In this document: positions 24,905 to 37,700 of the stretch, piece after piece | How the letters are laid out: every line of letters starts with the position of its first letter | Numbering within the stretch: the stretch's first letter is position 1 | Assembly: GCA_947652115.1 (NCBI GenBank) | Contig: OX393570.1 | Span: forward strand, 21,445,175-21,509,174 | From: Blastomussa wellsi | Lineage: Eukaryota; Cnidaria; Anthozoa; Scleractinia; Plerogyridae | Length of the DNA stretch: 64,000 bases | Direction of reading: 5' to 3' | The notes under the pieces: model-generated | What the model was told of the DNA's origin: nothing | Database searches by the model: none | What the model saw: the letters and a program-made list of their open reading frames with translations, nothing else | Translations under genes and position numbers: made by a program

Positions 24905-27220
24905 TTTTGAGAATGTTTTATTCGGATATTATTTCTTATCGAGACTGGGATATAATTTTTATCCTTCGGACAAACAAGGCAGTGATGAAGAAAATATCTT
25001 GTGGAAAATTTTCAAGTGGCTTAGTCGTTAAACAACTCGGCAAAGACCAGCGAAAGACTCCTTAATTCATACAGTAGAGAATATATATGATCAGGCGTTT
25101 ATTCGCAATACATAAACTGAGGCAAATTGTATAAATGCTAATTATGTGTGCAACAAACCCGAGACTTACTCGTCGGAGGTTTTTTGTACGGCATATGAGT
25201 GGAGTGAGACTTAATTTTTGTGAGCTAATGCTTTTTTATTGAGGTGCGAATGGAAATTTGGACACCATTGTGAACATGCTTAGTTCCGACAGCATGGTCT
25301 CCGATTTTGACCACAACATGATGTTATTGTTTTTCGCTTTTCGTTGTGAATTCTCCGTTTAGTCTATACGAGATTTAGACTAAATAGTTTTTTTCTTGTG
25401 TTAGCTAAAACGACAACGTCCTTTGTGCAAAATTTTATGGGGTAGAGAAATGTGCTTTACGCAAAATGAATTTGCGTGGAAAGGAAAGTCTTCTTCAGCA
25501 AGAATATTTATGAACTTCGAACCGCAAGCAAAACAGAGAGACTAAAGGATTTTAATCTTGAGGTAATGGGGGGTATAAACCAATTAAGTAAAATACAAAT
25601 TTGCGAAATTGCAGGGCGTATTTCCGAAAAGTATTTTAATTTACTAAGATTAATAAATTTCATGAAACGAGTTCAGGTGTATGTATATTACAAAAATAGG
25701 CGGTGGGTATCTTTTTGTTTTTTTCGCGACAAAGCTTCGCCTATCGGCTCATCGATTGATTGTAGAACTTAACAATGTTTTGTTTTTCTAAAGAGTTTGA
25801 ACTATTCAAGTCGCTTGGCAGGTGTAGGAATTTGTATAACAAATTGTCGTTCTCGGTATTTCGTCTACGCGCGGGAGGTCTGAATAAATACGAAAATGTT
25901 TTCCGAAACGTGAACTCAAATGAACCGAAGCCATTAAATTTGTGCCCTTTTTTAGGTGAATTAGTTGGCGTTCGCAGTAAGACATCTGTCTTATTTTGCT
26001 TTCTTATTTAGTTTTGAGAGAACAATTGCATAATTGTGCAATTATGGTCGACTGGTTTAATAAACTTGTACTTTGTTTTGATGGTTCATTATTAGGCGCA
26101 ACGATATTTTAAGCATCGGAATAATCTTTACCCAATCCAGCTCTTTCCGACTGTAATTATATTTTAAAGAAATTTTTGAAGTTATTTTCAGGAGTCGTTC
26201 GTCTGGATTTTCCCTGAATTAAACAATATTTACATTTTTTAAGTTGGGTTTTAGTGCAATGTTTTAAATTCTTTTTACGCCGGTAACAACAAACAAACTT
26301 AGACATCTTAAAAAAACAATAGTGTTAAACAGATCTTAAAACTACGAAGAATTATGAAAGCGCACACTGCGTGATCCGTCGAGAGATTTTAATACCCAAC
26401 TGGCCGTCGACTACCAAGAACCCCCTTTGACCAACCAACAAATCACGGTAAAGCGTTATCAAAGGACACGTTCAGTTGGTGCACATGCCTATTAAATACC
26501 ATTTCATAACTAATTTGCATATCACACTTCACGATCACGATCCACACTGTTTAAACCAAATATGATAAAATATCATCGGATGAGAAAAGGCACACTCAGA
26601 AACAGTTTTCCAGTAAACAATTGAAAATCGAGTGAAACACTGGGAAGATTGAAAGGGATTTCTAGATAAATTCAACGCGTCACCTTTGATTTCAGAAACT
26701 AGTGTCCAGGTCACTGTGGTTCCAAAGCTGACCGTGCCTTTTAAATAAAACAAAACACTGCTTGCTATATCTTTGAGGTACTGGGAAAACATTATTTTTT
26801 TATTATTTCTTGTGTTTTAACTAAATATACAAGAGTTATTTTTTTTAATCATAGTTTTGTGTACTAATCTATATGTAATCAAAAAGAGAATTCCAATTTC
26901 TTAAGCATGCAAGTCAAACGAAAATTGGTTCGAGAGTTGATCTGGGCTTTTTATAAATCGGTGATAAAATTGAAATTTTCGACGGAGGGAAGGGAATTTT
27001 GTTTTACTTATCGGGAGATTAAGAAATACTGTAGAGGTTTCGCGAACGACGCAATTCCACAGTTTTCTGGCAGGAATTTCCTGTGAATATTGCTTTCTTT
27101 TCAAAGGTTGATAACTCTCTAGCCTATCAGAGCTAATTTCACAACTGTTGCAAGACAACCGATAATCATTTCTATCGTTAAGAAATTTTCAACTCACCAA
27201 AAAGTATTTAGTTGACGTAA
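24905..27220. other. intergenic, no gene seen
   Basis: AT-rich sequence with only short open frames of no recognisable domain on either strand. Confidence 0.4.
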
Positions 27221-27221
27221 T

Positions 27222-27334
27222 ATGTCAAAAACGAGTGCGAGTGTTTCATCAGGGGTTCCAAACACCGAGAAACAGATTTATTGTTTCCAGGTGTTGGAAC
27301 CCCTGATGAAACACGAAGCACGAGTTTTTGACAT
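27222..27334. repeat. foldback element, nearly perfect palindrome
   Basis: Arms of about 45 bases: ATGTCAAAAACGAG...TCATCAGGGGTTCC on the left and GGAACCCCTGATGA...CGAGTTTTTGACAT on the right, around a spacer of about 25 bases. Non-coding MITE-like hairpin. Confidence 0.7.
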
Positions 27335-27504
27335 GACTTCTCAAACTAATGTGAAAAGTTAGTGGAATTTTTTCCAAAGAATAGGTAATAGAAGGCTTGC
27401 GCAATAGGCTATTGTTTGTTTCTTATTCGTGGTACATTAAATGAATATTTAATATGCGGGCGGGTTTTTTGGTAGATTAACATTTCGCCTCGTGGTGGAG
27501 CTCG

Positions 27505-27895
27505 AGTTCGGATCAGAACGATTTCGCGTTCCTAAATCTTCTTCTTTGCTTTTCAAAATTCGTGAAGGAGGTAGCTAAAAAGTCCGGTGGAAGATACCCT
27601 CCCAAGACTGTTTATGGTATCATTTGTGCTCTCAAGCGTTATTTGGAAGAGAAAAATGGATCCGAAGCTTTGAATCCTCTGGACGCTAGTGACAAGGTAA
27701 TTGACAACTTTTAGACCGCATTGTTCAGAATTTTAAAATGCACTGTTTTGGGAATTGAATTTGGTGTGTTGTTTTTCTGTTTTTCGAAGGTTTGTCCTGT
27801 TCCTACGTTGCTTAGATGCCGAGATGAAGGATGGCGTTCGAGAAGGGCTTCACATTAAGTGCAAGGAGGAGAAGGAGTTTGTGAGCAAATAATAT
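27505..27895 (+). pseudogene. Crypton-like (KIAA1958/QRICH1-type) N-terminal domain remnant
   Basis: One frame reads FVKEVAKKSGGRYPPKTVYG followed by IICALKRYL and NPLDASDK, ending at a possible donor (27696). The downstream block reads LDAEMKDGVREG in another frame and stops at about 27892. This order (a K-x-G-x-x-YPPKT helix block, then LDAEMK) is what I know from KIAA1958-like proteins derived from Crypton tyrosine-recombinase transposons. The two blocks do not join in frame by an obvious GT-AG intron, and no recombinase domain follows, so I read it as a broken remnant. Confidence 0.55.
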
Positions 27896-28402
27896 GTTGC
27901 CGTATTGTTGTTGTTGTTGTAAGTGATTATTGAAACGGCAAATATGCAAAATATACTGTATTTAGTATTAGGACTAATTAAAATTCAAGTTTCTTGATCA
28001 GTGTTTTCATCAGTTTTTGAACTAACTGGAGTAATCTTGATCTAGATTTTCATTGGGTATCAAGATACATGCACCTGACCAAAATGGGGCACCCCGATTG
28101 GCTTACAACCGTATGAATAATCAATGAGTTTGAGAAATATCACTCTTGATTCATAAGTACGACTTATAATATTCTCGATAACAATGTTTGCAAAATATTT
28201 CCTTGGGAAAGTGACAAACTTTGGCGCTGATACAGCTATACAAGTTTGCATCAAATTCACTAAAAATATGCAGTTACTATGAAAATCATTTTTCGGTTCT
28301 AGCGGTTTATTCCGTTCCTTGTGCTAATAAATATTTTTAATATATCTGCGGCGCTTTTAACAATAGAGCATTTAATTCTAGTACAATTGGATTACGTAAA
28401 AA

Positions 28403-28565
28403 TACAGTGCGACCTCTATTAAGCGGCCACCTATTAGGCGGCCACCCTCCATTAAACGCCCACTTTCTAAAGTCCCGAATTATTTGTCCAATTTATATTT
28501 TACCTCTATTAAGCGGCCACTTTTCAAAGTCCCGAGGGTGGCCGTTTAATAGAGGTCGCACTGTA
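28403..28565. mobile_element. mariner/pogo-type MITE with TA target duplication
   Basis: Element 28405-28563 begins CAGTGCGACCTCTATTAA and ends with the inverse, TTTAATAGAGGTCGCACTG, flanked by TA on each side. A second internal copy of CCTCTATTAAGCGGCCAC lies at about 28503. Non-autonomous, no coding capacity. Confidence 0.75.
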
Positions 28566-28899
28566 GTAATCTAATTTTATCTTTTGTCAAACCATCATGC
28601 ATCTAATTGCTGAACAGTCGGAACCACTCGAAATTTACTTCCTCATAAAGTCATTATTTTAGGGCTTAGGACTGCCTCAAATGTAAGACCATAAATGAAT
28701 TACTCAGAAGGGAACCTCCACTCAAATTAGCAAATTGATGTTAAATTGTTTCCAATGATGACTAATTCAAAATGTTACCGGACAAAGGAGAAATAAGATT
28801 TAATAGCAACAAAAATGGATGGAAAAGATTATCAGTTTGAAATTTCCCGCACTAAGATTTATAATGGTTACCACTATCGTTATGACGCGCGCGGAAAAA

Positions 28900-30355
28900 C
28901 TAAGAGCGATAAATTCATCAAAATTGATGAACATTCACTTCGCGAGTCGAGGAGGGACAAGATAAACACTAAAATTTTAAAGTTAACAGTTATAAAGAAG
29001 AAATGGACTTCATTGCGACTATAATGACAGAGAACAAGAAAAAGGAAAATGTAAAAATTCACTTCTTCTTCTTGCAATCAGTTTGGTTTTAAAATGGTCT
29101 TTTTGGGGAGGGCTGACAAGAACACAATGCAGTGCTCAGGGCTTCCAGGACTTGACAGTCGGTCCGATCCGTAACCTATCGCGCTAACCATTGGGTCACC
29201 AGGACCCAGCCCATTTAGAGTCAGAAAATAAGAGCAAAATCCCTTATGACCTCATTATCATATTCAGGTGGGTGGGTGTGGTCGGGTTTCCAAGGCAGAC
29301 CGTAACCCCAAAGGCTTGCGACCAAACTGACCAATTCACGAAATGGCCGGAAAATAGCTTCAATTCAGAAACCCGAACTCTTGGGTTAATTTACATAGAA
29401 ATTGATGAACTTGCACTCGACGTTAGAGCTCACAAATCCGACAAAGTTGAAATAGGAATGACACGCGTCGGACATGGGGCGCTTGTACAAGTTTCGTAAG
29501 CCCATGTTTCCAGACGAAATGGGGAGGAAAATACCTTCAAAACAGAACCCAAACTCCTGGGTTAAAGTAATTGGAAACTGACGAACTGACAACGTTAAAT
29601 TACGCCTCAATTTTCGAAATAAGTACGGTTTTTGAACGACGAATTCTTGTTTAAACTTTCCGCCATTACCAGAGTCGACTTCAGTCGAGTTGCATTGATA
29701 CAGCTGGATCGAGAGAGAGAAAATGACGTCATATACTCACTAGTTTAATTTTTACGGTTTGAACCCCGTTAATTTGCTTCTAAAAGCTCGTGCTGCATAC
29801 TAATCCAGCTCTCTTAATGCAACTCGACTCTTAAAAATGCAACTCGGCTGGTAATGGCGGACAGTTAACAAGAATTCGTCGTTCAAAAAAACGGACTTAT
29901 TTCGAAAATTGAGGCGCAATAATTGGCATGGTGCATTCTTGCCAAACATAAAATCGGAATCGAAAGAGAACAAGAACAACATTTTTTCATCGTAGTACCA
30001 CTTTAAAGGGTTAATCAACACGGAAATTTCACTTCGCGAGTCGAGGCGGGGAAAGATAAACAATAATATTTTAAAGTTAATAGTTATAAAAAAGAAATGG
30101 ACTTCTTTGCGACTATAATGACAGAGAACAGGGAATAGTAAAAGATAGAAATTCACTTCGACTTCTACTTAAAATGATGTCGTTATGGGAGGACTCATAA
30201 GAACACACATGCATTGTTGTGCCATGGACAGGCTTGATCGCCCCAACCACTGGTACACCCAGAGCTGCCCCAGTAGAGTCAGAAAGAAGAGCAAAATCAA
30301 AATCACTTATGACCGTATTCAGGTGTGTGGGTCGGGTTTCCAAGGCAGACCTTAA
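28900..30355. repeat. direct duplication of about 350 bp flanking a foldback element
   Basis: The block from about 28928 (CACTTCGCGAGTCGAGG...) to 29300 (GGGTTTCCAAGGCAGACC) recurs, diverged, from about 30031 to 30350 with the same order of words. Between them, 29600-29920 is a foldback with arms of about 110 bases (CGCCTCAATTTTCGAAATAAG ... and its inverse), including ACGACGAATTCTTGTT and GCCATTACCAG. At 29150-29215 a minus-strand tRNA-like string (ATGGTTAGCGCGATAGG) suggests a SINE head. Confidence 0.6.
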
Positions 30356-31732
30356 CACACTCGAGAACTCGAGAATGTGAACATTTTGGCAATTTTTAAG
30401 GAAACCCTGAATATCTAAGGTTAAAATTTATACTAGAGGTAGATTTTTTATGTTTATTTGCCTCTCAATTTCCACCTTCGTAATTTTGCTTCCTATTTTT
30501 GCTATAAGGTGGTACGTTCACACGTTTGGACTAAAATTATGCCATGACCACCTCAAGAAAACCTCGATAGGCGTTTTACCGCGGTGTCCTTGTTCCTGGT
30601 ACACAGGCCCACCCGGACAAGTGGCTCCGGGGTCGAGAATGAGTACAGCAGTTGTAGCAGATGGAGAAAAAGACATAAAATTCAAGTCATTATAAAATTT
30701 CGTTTTTATACTTCAGCCAAAATATTCTTATTTCGGTTTTTCATTATTCACTGAAATTCTTGAAGACTACAGCTAGTACAGTAAATAAAAAAGACCTCAC
30801 ATACGAATAAAGCGATCGAGTTGAGGTCGACCTTCCCAAAATATGCAAAGTAGTTACAAAAATTAATCTTACGAAGGCGTAATTTCTATTGCAGCTGCTT
30901 CATTTCCGCTCATATGTTTAAATTTATTTCTGTGAAGCTTGCTTTTTCGCCTGAAGAGATCTGCATAAAAGCGAAGATCGCTCATTTAACTGATTGCTCC
31001 CTTGAACATAACAGACATTTCCAAATGAATGAACACTCTCAATGTTCGGTGTCGTGTTAAGACTAGAAACAATTACGCCATTGTTTCATTATTTTTAAAA
31101 TGATTTTCAAATCGCTGAAACAAATTCATGAATAACGTAAATCCGTAAAGAATCGACTTTTCAAGGACTTCCACCATGTTACGATAAAATGAATTTAATT
31201 GACATCGGCAGAGTGTGAATTTGTTTTCTTGTCGTATCCGCGGTAGAAAAGAAAAACAGGAAGAACTTGACCTCGATTCACTTCTGTAATAAAAAGACAT
31301 TAATAATCTTTGAAGTGTTTTGTTAGCCATTAGACAAAAGATTGTTTTGTAGAAAAGCACAGTAAATGAATTTTAATCATGTCCTCTCGGTTGATGACGT
31401 CCCCGAAAAGACCACAAAAGGGCTTTGGGGTAGCTTATATTGACTTAATCCCCCAAACCTTTTTAATATTCAGTCGAGTTAACAACGACATGCCGTTTCT
31501 AAGAGGAAATTGGTTGGTGTTTACACAAGAAGACAGAAAATTCTAATAAGAAATCCAAATTCGTGGAAGTGTACTCGGCATATAAGCGAGCTGAAATGGT
31601 GTAATTCATCCGTGGCAACATTGTTCTTCGCAGCGTGGTCTGCCAATGATTGTAACACAAGTCCGTTTGGAGCCGCACTGTTTTAAAACTGCAAAGATGA
31701 AACAACTAATCTAAGCAACAGACGAACTTGCG

Positions 31733-34700
31733 ATGACTACAATTATGCGTGGAAACACGGGGAAGGTATGCATATTGGACCCGCTCGTGTTGTAAACAGT
31801 CCATTCGTCTATATAGCTACAGATGTATAGTTATGGTTAAGTTGTGCTTTTTTGTTGAATACGCAAAACATAATGTCAGTTTACGATCATATTTCACAGG
31901 AGGAAGCTTCATCTTTTGAAATGAAGAAGAAAACGAAGGAGATGAAAACACGAGTAGCGAAGGTAATTCATACCCACAATCTCCTTAGTTTTACCGCCGT
32001 TGTGTTTCGCTTTTCACATATTAAAATCTGCCCTCGTGTTTTTCGCTTGTATATATAGTTCAGTACTTTTAACTCTCTCGTCAACGAGACTATTCATCTG
32101 TAATCGAAAAGTTTACTTTTTACATCTTTTCGAATAATTATCTTAGATGTTAGAAAACATTTGTACGATCAACCAAAATAAACGAAGATCGGATAATTAT
32201 ATGGGACAACTGGATCTTTGAGTCGAAGATTAAGATAATTAGCCGATCTATTGTACAGACCTGGATTATCGAAATAGAGTTCTAGAATTTATTCCAGGGC
32301 ATTGCAGCAATAACATATAAAATGATTTCTTTCCCAGGACCAAAATCAAACACGATATGGCCGCAAACTTCAATCTATGACGTGCCAAGACGGGCAGGGA
32401 AAAGCGTTTAATCGCTGCACCCCCAAAAGCACAGTAACAATTCTGCTCTTAAAAATGCAGATAAACGTTCTCTGGCTAAAAATATAAGAAATGAGCAGTT
32501 TCGGCTGTCTTGCTACAGCCGTCAAATTATATCTTTTTTAGCTAAAGAACGTTTTATCTATATTTTTAATACGGTTCCATCCTGGTTGCTAATCACCGTT
32601 TTTAATGTTGCTCCTATTTTAACAAAAGTCTTCAGTAAGGCTCGTAGACGAAGAAAAGTGACAGATAAAAATAAACCTTTTCTGGCGGTTGAGTGAGTGA
32701 TCATACATTAAAATTTCAACAGCTGCCATTTGTGAACGCGGATAATTTTCTGAGCATAATTTTATGAAATCGTTTAAGGCCACTGCGATTTTTATACTTA
32801 ATCAAGTCTGGATGCAAAATTAACAATTTAACAGAGATCGATACACTTTATATAATTCTAGTGGAATAATTGCAACATCGATCGACAATTTTCGGTCTTT
32901 TACGTTTTAGAGAACAATTTCCTCATAAACTCGTATTTTAGCGCAGATGAAGCTTTCGTATAAAAACAAACGCAGTTATTTTTTTCATTTTTTGACGAAT
33001 TTTAAATTTCTGTTGTGTTAATATATCACATCTAATCTTTAGTTGCCCAACTTCACAACGACATATTTACATTAACAGCTTGCATATCTTGCATAAAACT
33101 AACTGAAAGCTTGTTCATCTGTTTGTTATTAGAAGAAATAGGATGGTCATTTGTCAAGTTAAAAACTGAAATATTATGGTCTTGCACGGCGTGTTAGCAC
33201 AATTGCATTTTGTCATTAGCCTATCCCTGCAAGGAGGGCATGCAATGAGTATTTTTACATATACTTCGCACTATTTACAAACTGTCACACTCATAAAAGA
33301 TTTTGGTCGAATTACGTGCGCAAAATTAGGCACTTCCCGTCACGTATGACGAAACCTAAGATATTGTTAATCCTACGCAACATCAAAAGCAAATGCCATC
33401 AAAACATCGTTAGCGGTTGCCCATATTGCCATATGATTTAGGGATTATTTTGCTTTTTAAAGCGCATATTAATTGTAAGATAAAAATGCATACGCTCACA
33501 TATATTTGAGCGTAAGCCCACTCGTGCAAAATTGTAACTGACGGCTCACTAGATATGTAGAAGATCAGAGAAAAAACTCTTTTTCAAGTTCTCAAACATC
33601 GAAACGTCAGCCACGGAAATCAAGCAGAAAAGTTTTCTGAGCCATTAACTTTACGTGCAATTGAGGATAAAAACTGAGAAGGCGGAAAAAGGTCCAAAAG
33701 TCAATATTTTAGTGACAGACGAGACTAATTCCTTTTACGTCAAAACGGCGAAAGCATTTCGTATGTTCTTGTCAGAATCCACTATAACGCAAAAAGTTAA
33801 TCTTGCAAATAGAACACTTTTGGGCAAAGCAACGGCAACACTTCAACTCACTAAGAAGCAATTAAAAACTTTTGATCAACTTTGTTCAAATATGCAGTCA
33901 TTTGTACTTTTAATTGGTCTAAAGCGCCGCCTGACCCAATGGGTTGTTAATTATAACTTAAAATTATTATCTGATTACATCTCTAAATTAATTATTATCA
34001 CACAGCCTGGAGCCTATCGTGGCACTTGATAGCCTGTTCCAGGCTCGCAGGCTACACTTTTGCAAACCGAACGTTTAACATTTGTGGCTGATTTTCCTGT
34101 CCGGCTCTCTTTTAAACAAAGCTTCGTGTTGGAACTGGTTAAAGAGGGTGTGAAAAAATCACGGCGGCCATAAAAGCGCACTATTTCATGGCCGAGTATA
34201 TCATGGCGCAGCCATTTTGGGAACCTTTACAGGCCATTTCCAGTCCGTACTGCGCAATCTCCGCCTGTAATGTTTAGAGTCTCAAGTAAACAAACCAAAA
34301 TGAAAATTACGGGTAAAAACTTACCTTTTTATTCCTTATTATCATCTGATATCCTTGCAAAACAATAATAAAGAGTAGACAAACCTCGACGATATTTTAA
34401 ACCCACGTTTCAGCTCATTGCGAACTCCCAAACAAAACGGCCCTCAATGGCGGACTCAAAAACTTCATGTACGCAGTTACCGAAGTGTAACGTATCAACG
34501 AATTCAAAACAGAAGTGTAAACAAATCCCGAGACTGCGCAGTACGGACTAAAAATTGGACACAGCCCTGTTTTATTCACTTAAATACGACATAGCGATGG
34601 CAAATTCAAGAACGAAAACCATAGAAAAAAGCCGCCAAACAACAACATTTCCGGGTGCCACTAGGACCTATCCTAACCTTGACTTCGCAAATATCAACGA

Positions 34701-37700
34701 AAACTCGCGAAAACTCTCTGGCGTCCCGGCAACTAAAAAATAAAAACTAGTGCCTCGTCCGTTGACAGGGACTTTACGAAACCACGACGGCGACGACAAC
34801 GAGGACGTCAACATGCAAACAAGAGATTTAATGAGCAGAACAATAGTCCTGCACGTGCGTTATCCATCTTTGTTCATTTCTGTGTCGTCCTATGCAAAAC
34901 AACGACGTGTAATGTCTAAATTCTGAGTTGTGTTGAGAACGTGAACCGCAACGGCGAGTTTTCCATGTTTCTCGTTGGAATTAAATGTAATTTTTTCTTG
35001 TGGACGTTGTCGTTGGCGTCGCCGTCGTGGTTTGGTAAAGTCCCTATTGGTGCTCTATCCGACGCACCAAGCTTTGAGCCCCTAGCTATAGTGTCCCAGG
35101 CGCTAAAACAAATGACAGGTATTTTCATTTATAATTTAAGCGTGACTTCGAGAAGATTATACCTAATAAAAATGATGCGCAATCTATCTACATTAAATTC
35201 CTGCTAACTCCCTAGAAGTTCGAGTTACCTGTGAAGTTTGCGGAATGCAGGTCTATTGTAATTTTGGCCCTGTATTCTCTTGCTATAATATTACTGTATT
35301 ATTGTCTGAATAAATACATGCTGTGTTTTCATATTGCATGGTCGCATGCAAATCATTCATTAAAAGAAGTCAAGAATAGTACATTTTATAATTTATTTAA
35401 ATAATTTACAATTTGATGTATGTCGCCATGACATTGTTGGTCTGCGAACAGAAAAAAAAAACTTCTTGTTTTGATCTTTCTGGTTCATTACTGAGTAATC
35501 GAGAACCCACCAAAATGCAATATTTCGTCGGTTTTCTTGCTCACTGTGGTGAAATGATTAGTCAGGTAGGTTGTTTCAAACGCTTGGGAAATTAGACTAA
35601 ATTAGTTTAAATGTTTCTTGTGCAAGAGAGCCATACTCTGCACCGCCATTGTCTATACAAGTGCACTTTAATTACCTTCATTTGTGTTCATTCTTTCAGA
35701 TGTTTGATCTGTTTGACAAAGTTATCGAGTTCAATCACAACCCCACAAGCGAATCAGCGAAGAGAAAACTCGATTTGGTAAGAATCTTATGTTTCAATTC
35801 GCTTCTTAGGGCCCAGTTATATGGTCTCGGGTACCCGAGACAACCCTCCCCCCGAGGCAACTTTATCGAGTGTTTATATGACAAAATATTTGTCGCTGTC
35901 GGCTGAATAAAAGTTGACCCTGTTTGATTATTCAAAGTATTTAAATATTCAAGTCGCCAGTTATCCTTCTTCCTTTGAATTTATTTCGTTCATTCGATCA
36001 CTGGAGGCCTTGCTGGGTTAAATTATATTTATTTAGTGCAAATTTGTGCTTAAAAACCTAAAATCCGGACATTACGTGATACTCGCCACACCGTGAGTTG
36101 TCTCGGGTAGGCGAGCCAAAGTGTTTATATGAGGAAAAGTTGTCCCGCCTGCCAGGGTTACCCTACCTGCCGAGACGAGACAACTCGCCCACCCGAGTTG
36201 TCTCGCCCCCCGAGACAACTCGGGCGGGATCATATAAACGGTCCGTGGAATCTTTCAAAGATTTTAGTGAAAAGTTAGCTCGCCCAGGGTAACTCGGGGG
36301 GAGGGTTGTCTCGGGTACCCGAGACCATATAAACAGGGCCTTACTTTCAAGATTAATCCTCAACGAGTCAATTAATTAAGCATATATTAACCGGCCATGA
36401 CGACTTAATTAGCCACACTCAATTAGATCTCAAATGCGAACTAAAAGTATTTTAAACTCGAGTGCAAATGTGGATTCGCCGTTTATCATGCATTTGCGTT
36501 GTAATTGCTCGCTCGCAAACTGGTTAAACGTAATAATCTATATTTCTCGACTTGACCCGAGTTTATACCTGACGTTTGATAGTACGCGAATTATTGAATA
36601 CTGCTAGTATTAAACGGTATAACCACACTGGAATTGTAGTAATTTCAGTATAATTTTCGGGTTTATTATCTCAATAAAATCATGCAGCATCTTGCCAATG
36701 AAGGAATACTCAAAAAACTTATCTTAAACTCTCTCATAGCAGTCGACTCGAGGTTCACAAGCTGTTCACAGTTGTTGACTATTGTGTCGGTAAACCACAA
36801 GGCCATTTTCATTATTTCACAACTAATTTATTTGGGTTATATGCACAACAAGCCAACTGAAATTTCAGTATGTTTTTCAACATGCTGTTACGTTTATTGA
36901 GCCTACAGACCATACAAATGTTTCTCATGAGTTATCTGGGTCCTTATTTGTTCAACGAAATACAGCAAGTTTTAATTTAGAATTTGGCTAGTCTTCTCTA
37001 GCCTGCGAAATAATTAAAACGTTGACGGGTGGTAAACTGAATTGCTCGAAAACTAAAACATTAAGAACTGACGAAGAGGTTTTTACGAAACTTGGCTGGG
37101 AGTTACTATAATTTCAGCCTTACAAATTATAAAAGATTAGGGTACTGTGGCAAAAATCCATAACAGAGCCGACTATAGAAGCTACGTCATCGCTCGCGCA
37201 CTTTGAAAAATTTAGCCTAAATTTTTCAAAATCGTCATTTTCAATCCGTTTCAATCTTCTCCATCCTCAGCCATCCTTGTTCCTTTTTGGTTTAGTATCA
37301 CTCCTTTGGTGTTTTTCTTCCTTAGCAAACTATTATTTTTAGGTTTCCTAAACTTTAGGGGGGATTTCGGTTGTCGAAGAAATAACGCAAAAATATCGTG
37401 ACGTAGGTCCTTTAAAATAGACAGTCAATAGACTAATTTGGGAAAGACGATTGTCCACCGTTTTCTTGTAGCATATTTTTCAGTCAAACAAATGCTATGG
37501 AATCGTACAGCACTCTATTGAAAAATAAAATCAAAAACATGCAAGAGATCACCTAAAAGAACAATCTTACATTTCATCTTTCATTGTTTCAGGAAATAGA
37601 GAAGCTAAAGGCACTTCAACAACAATTCGAGGTACGTAGGAAAAGTTGGATCGAAATTAATAAAAATAATTTCTATTCTGACAAGTCTTTCTGTGTGGCG

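Noticed and set aside
33655..34029. 124-codon open frame in EF-hand gene intron 2
   Set aside because: Starts at a non-ATG codon and has no domain; it lies between well-phased exons and probably opened by chance in AT-rich sequence.
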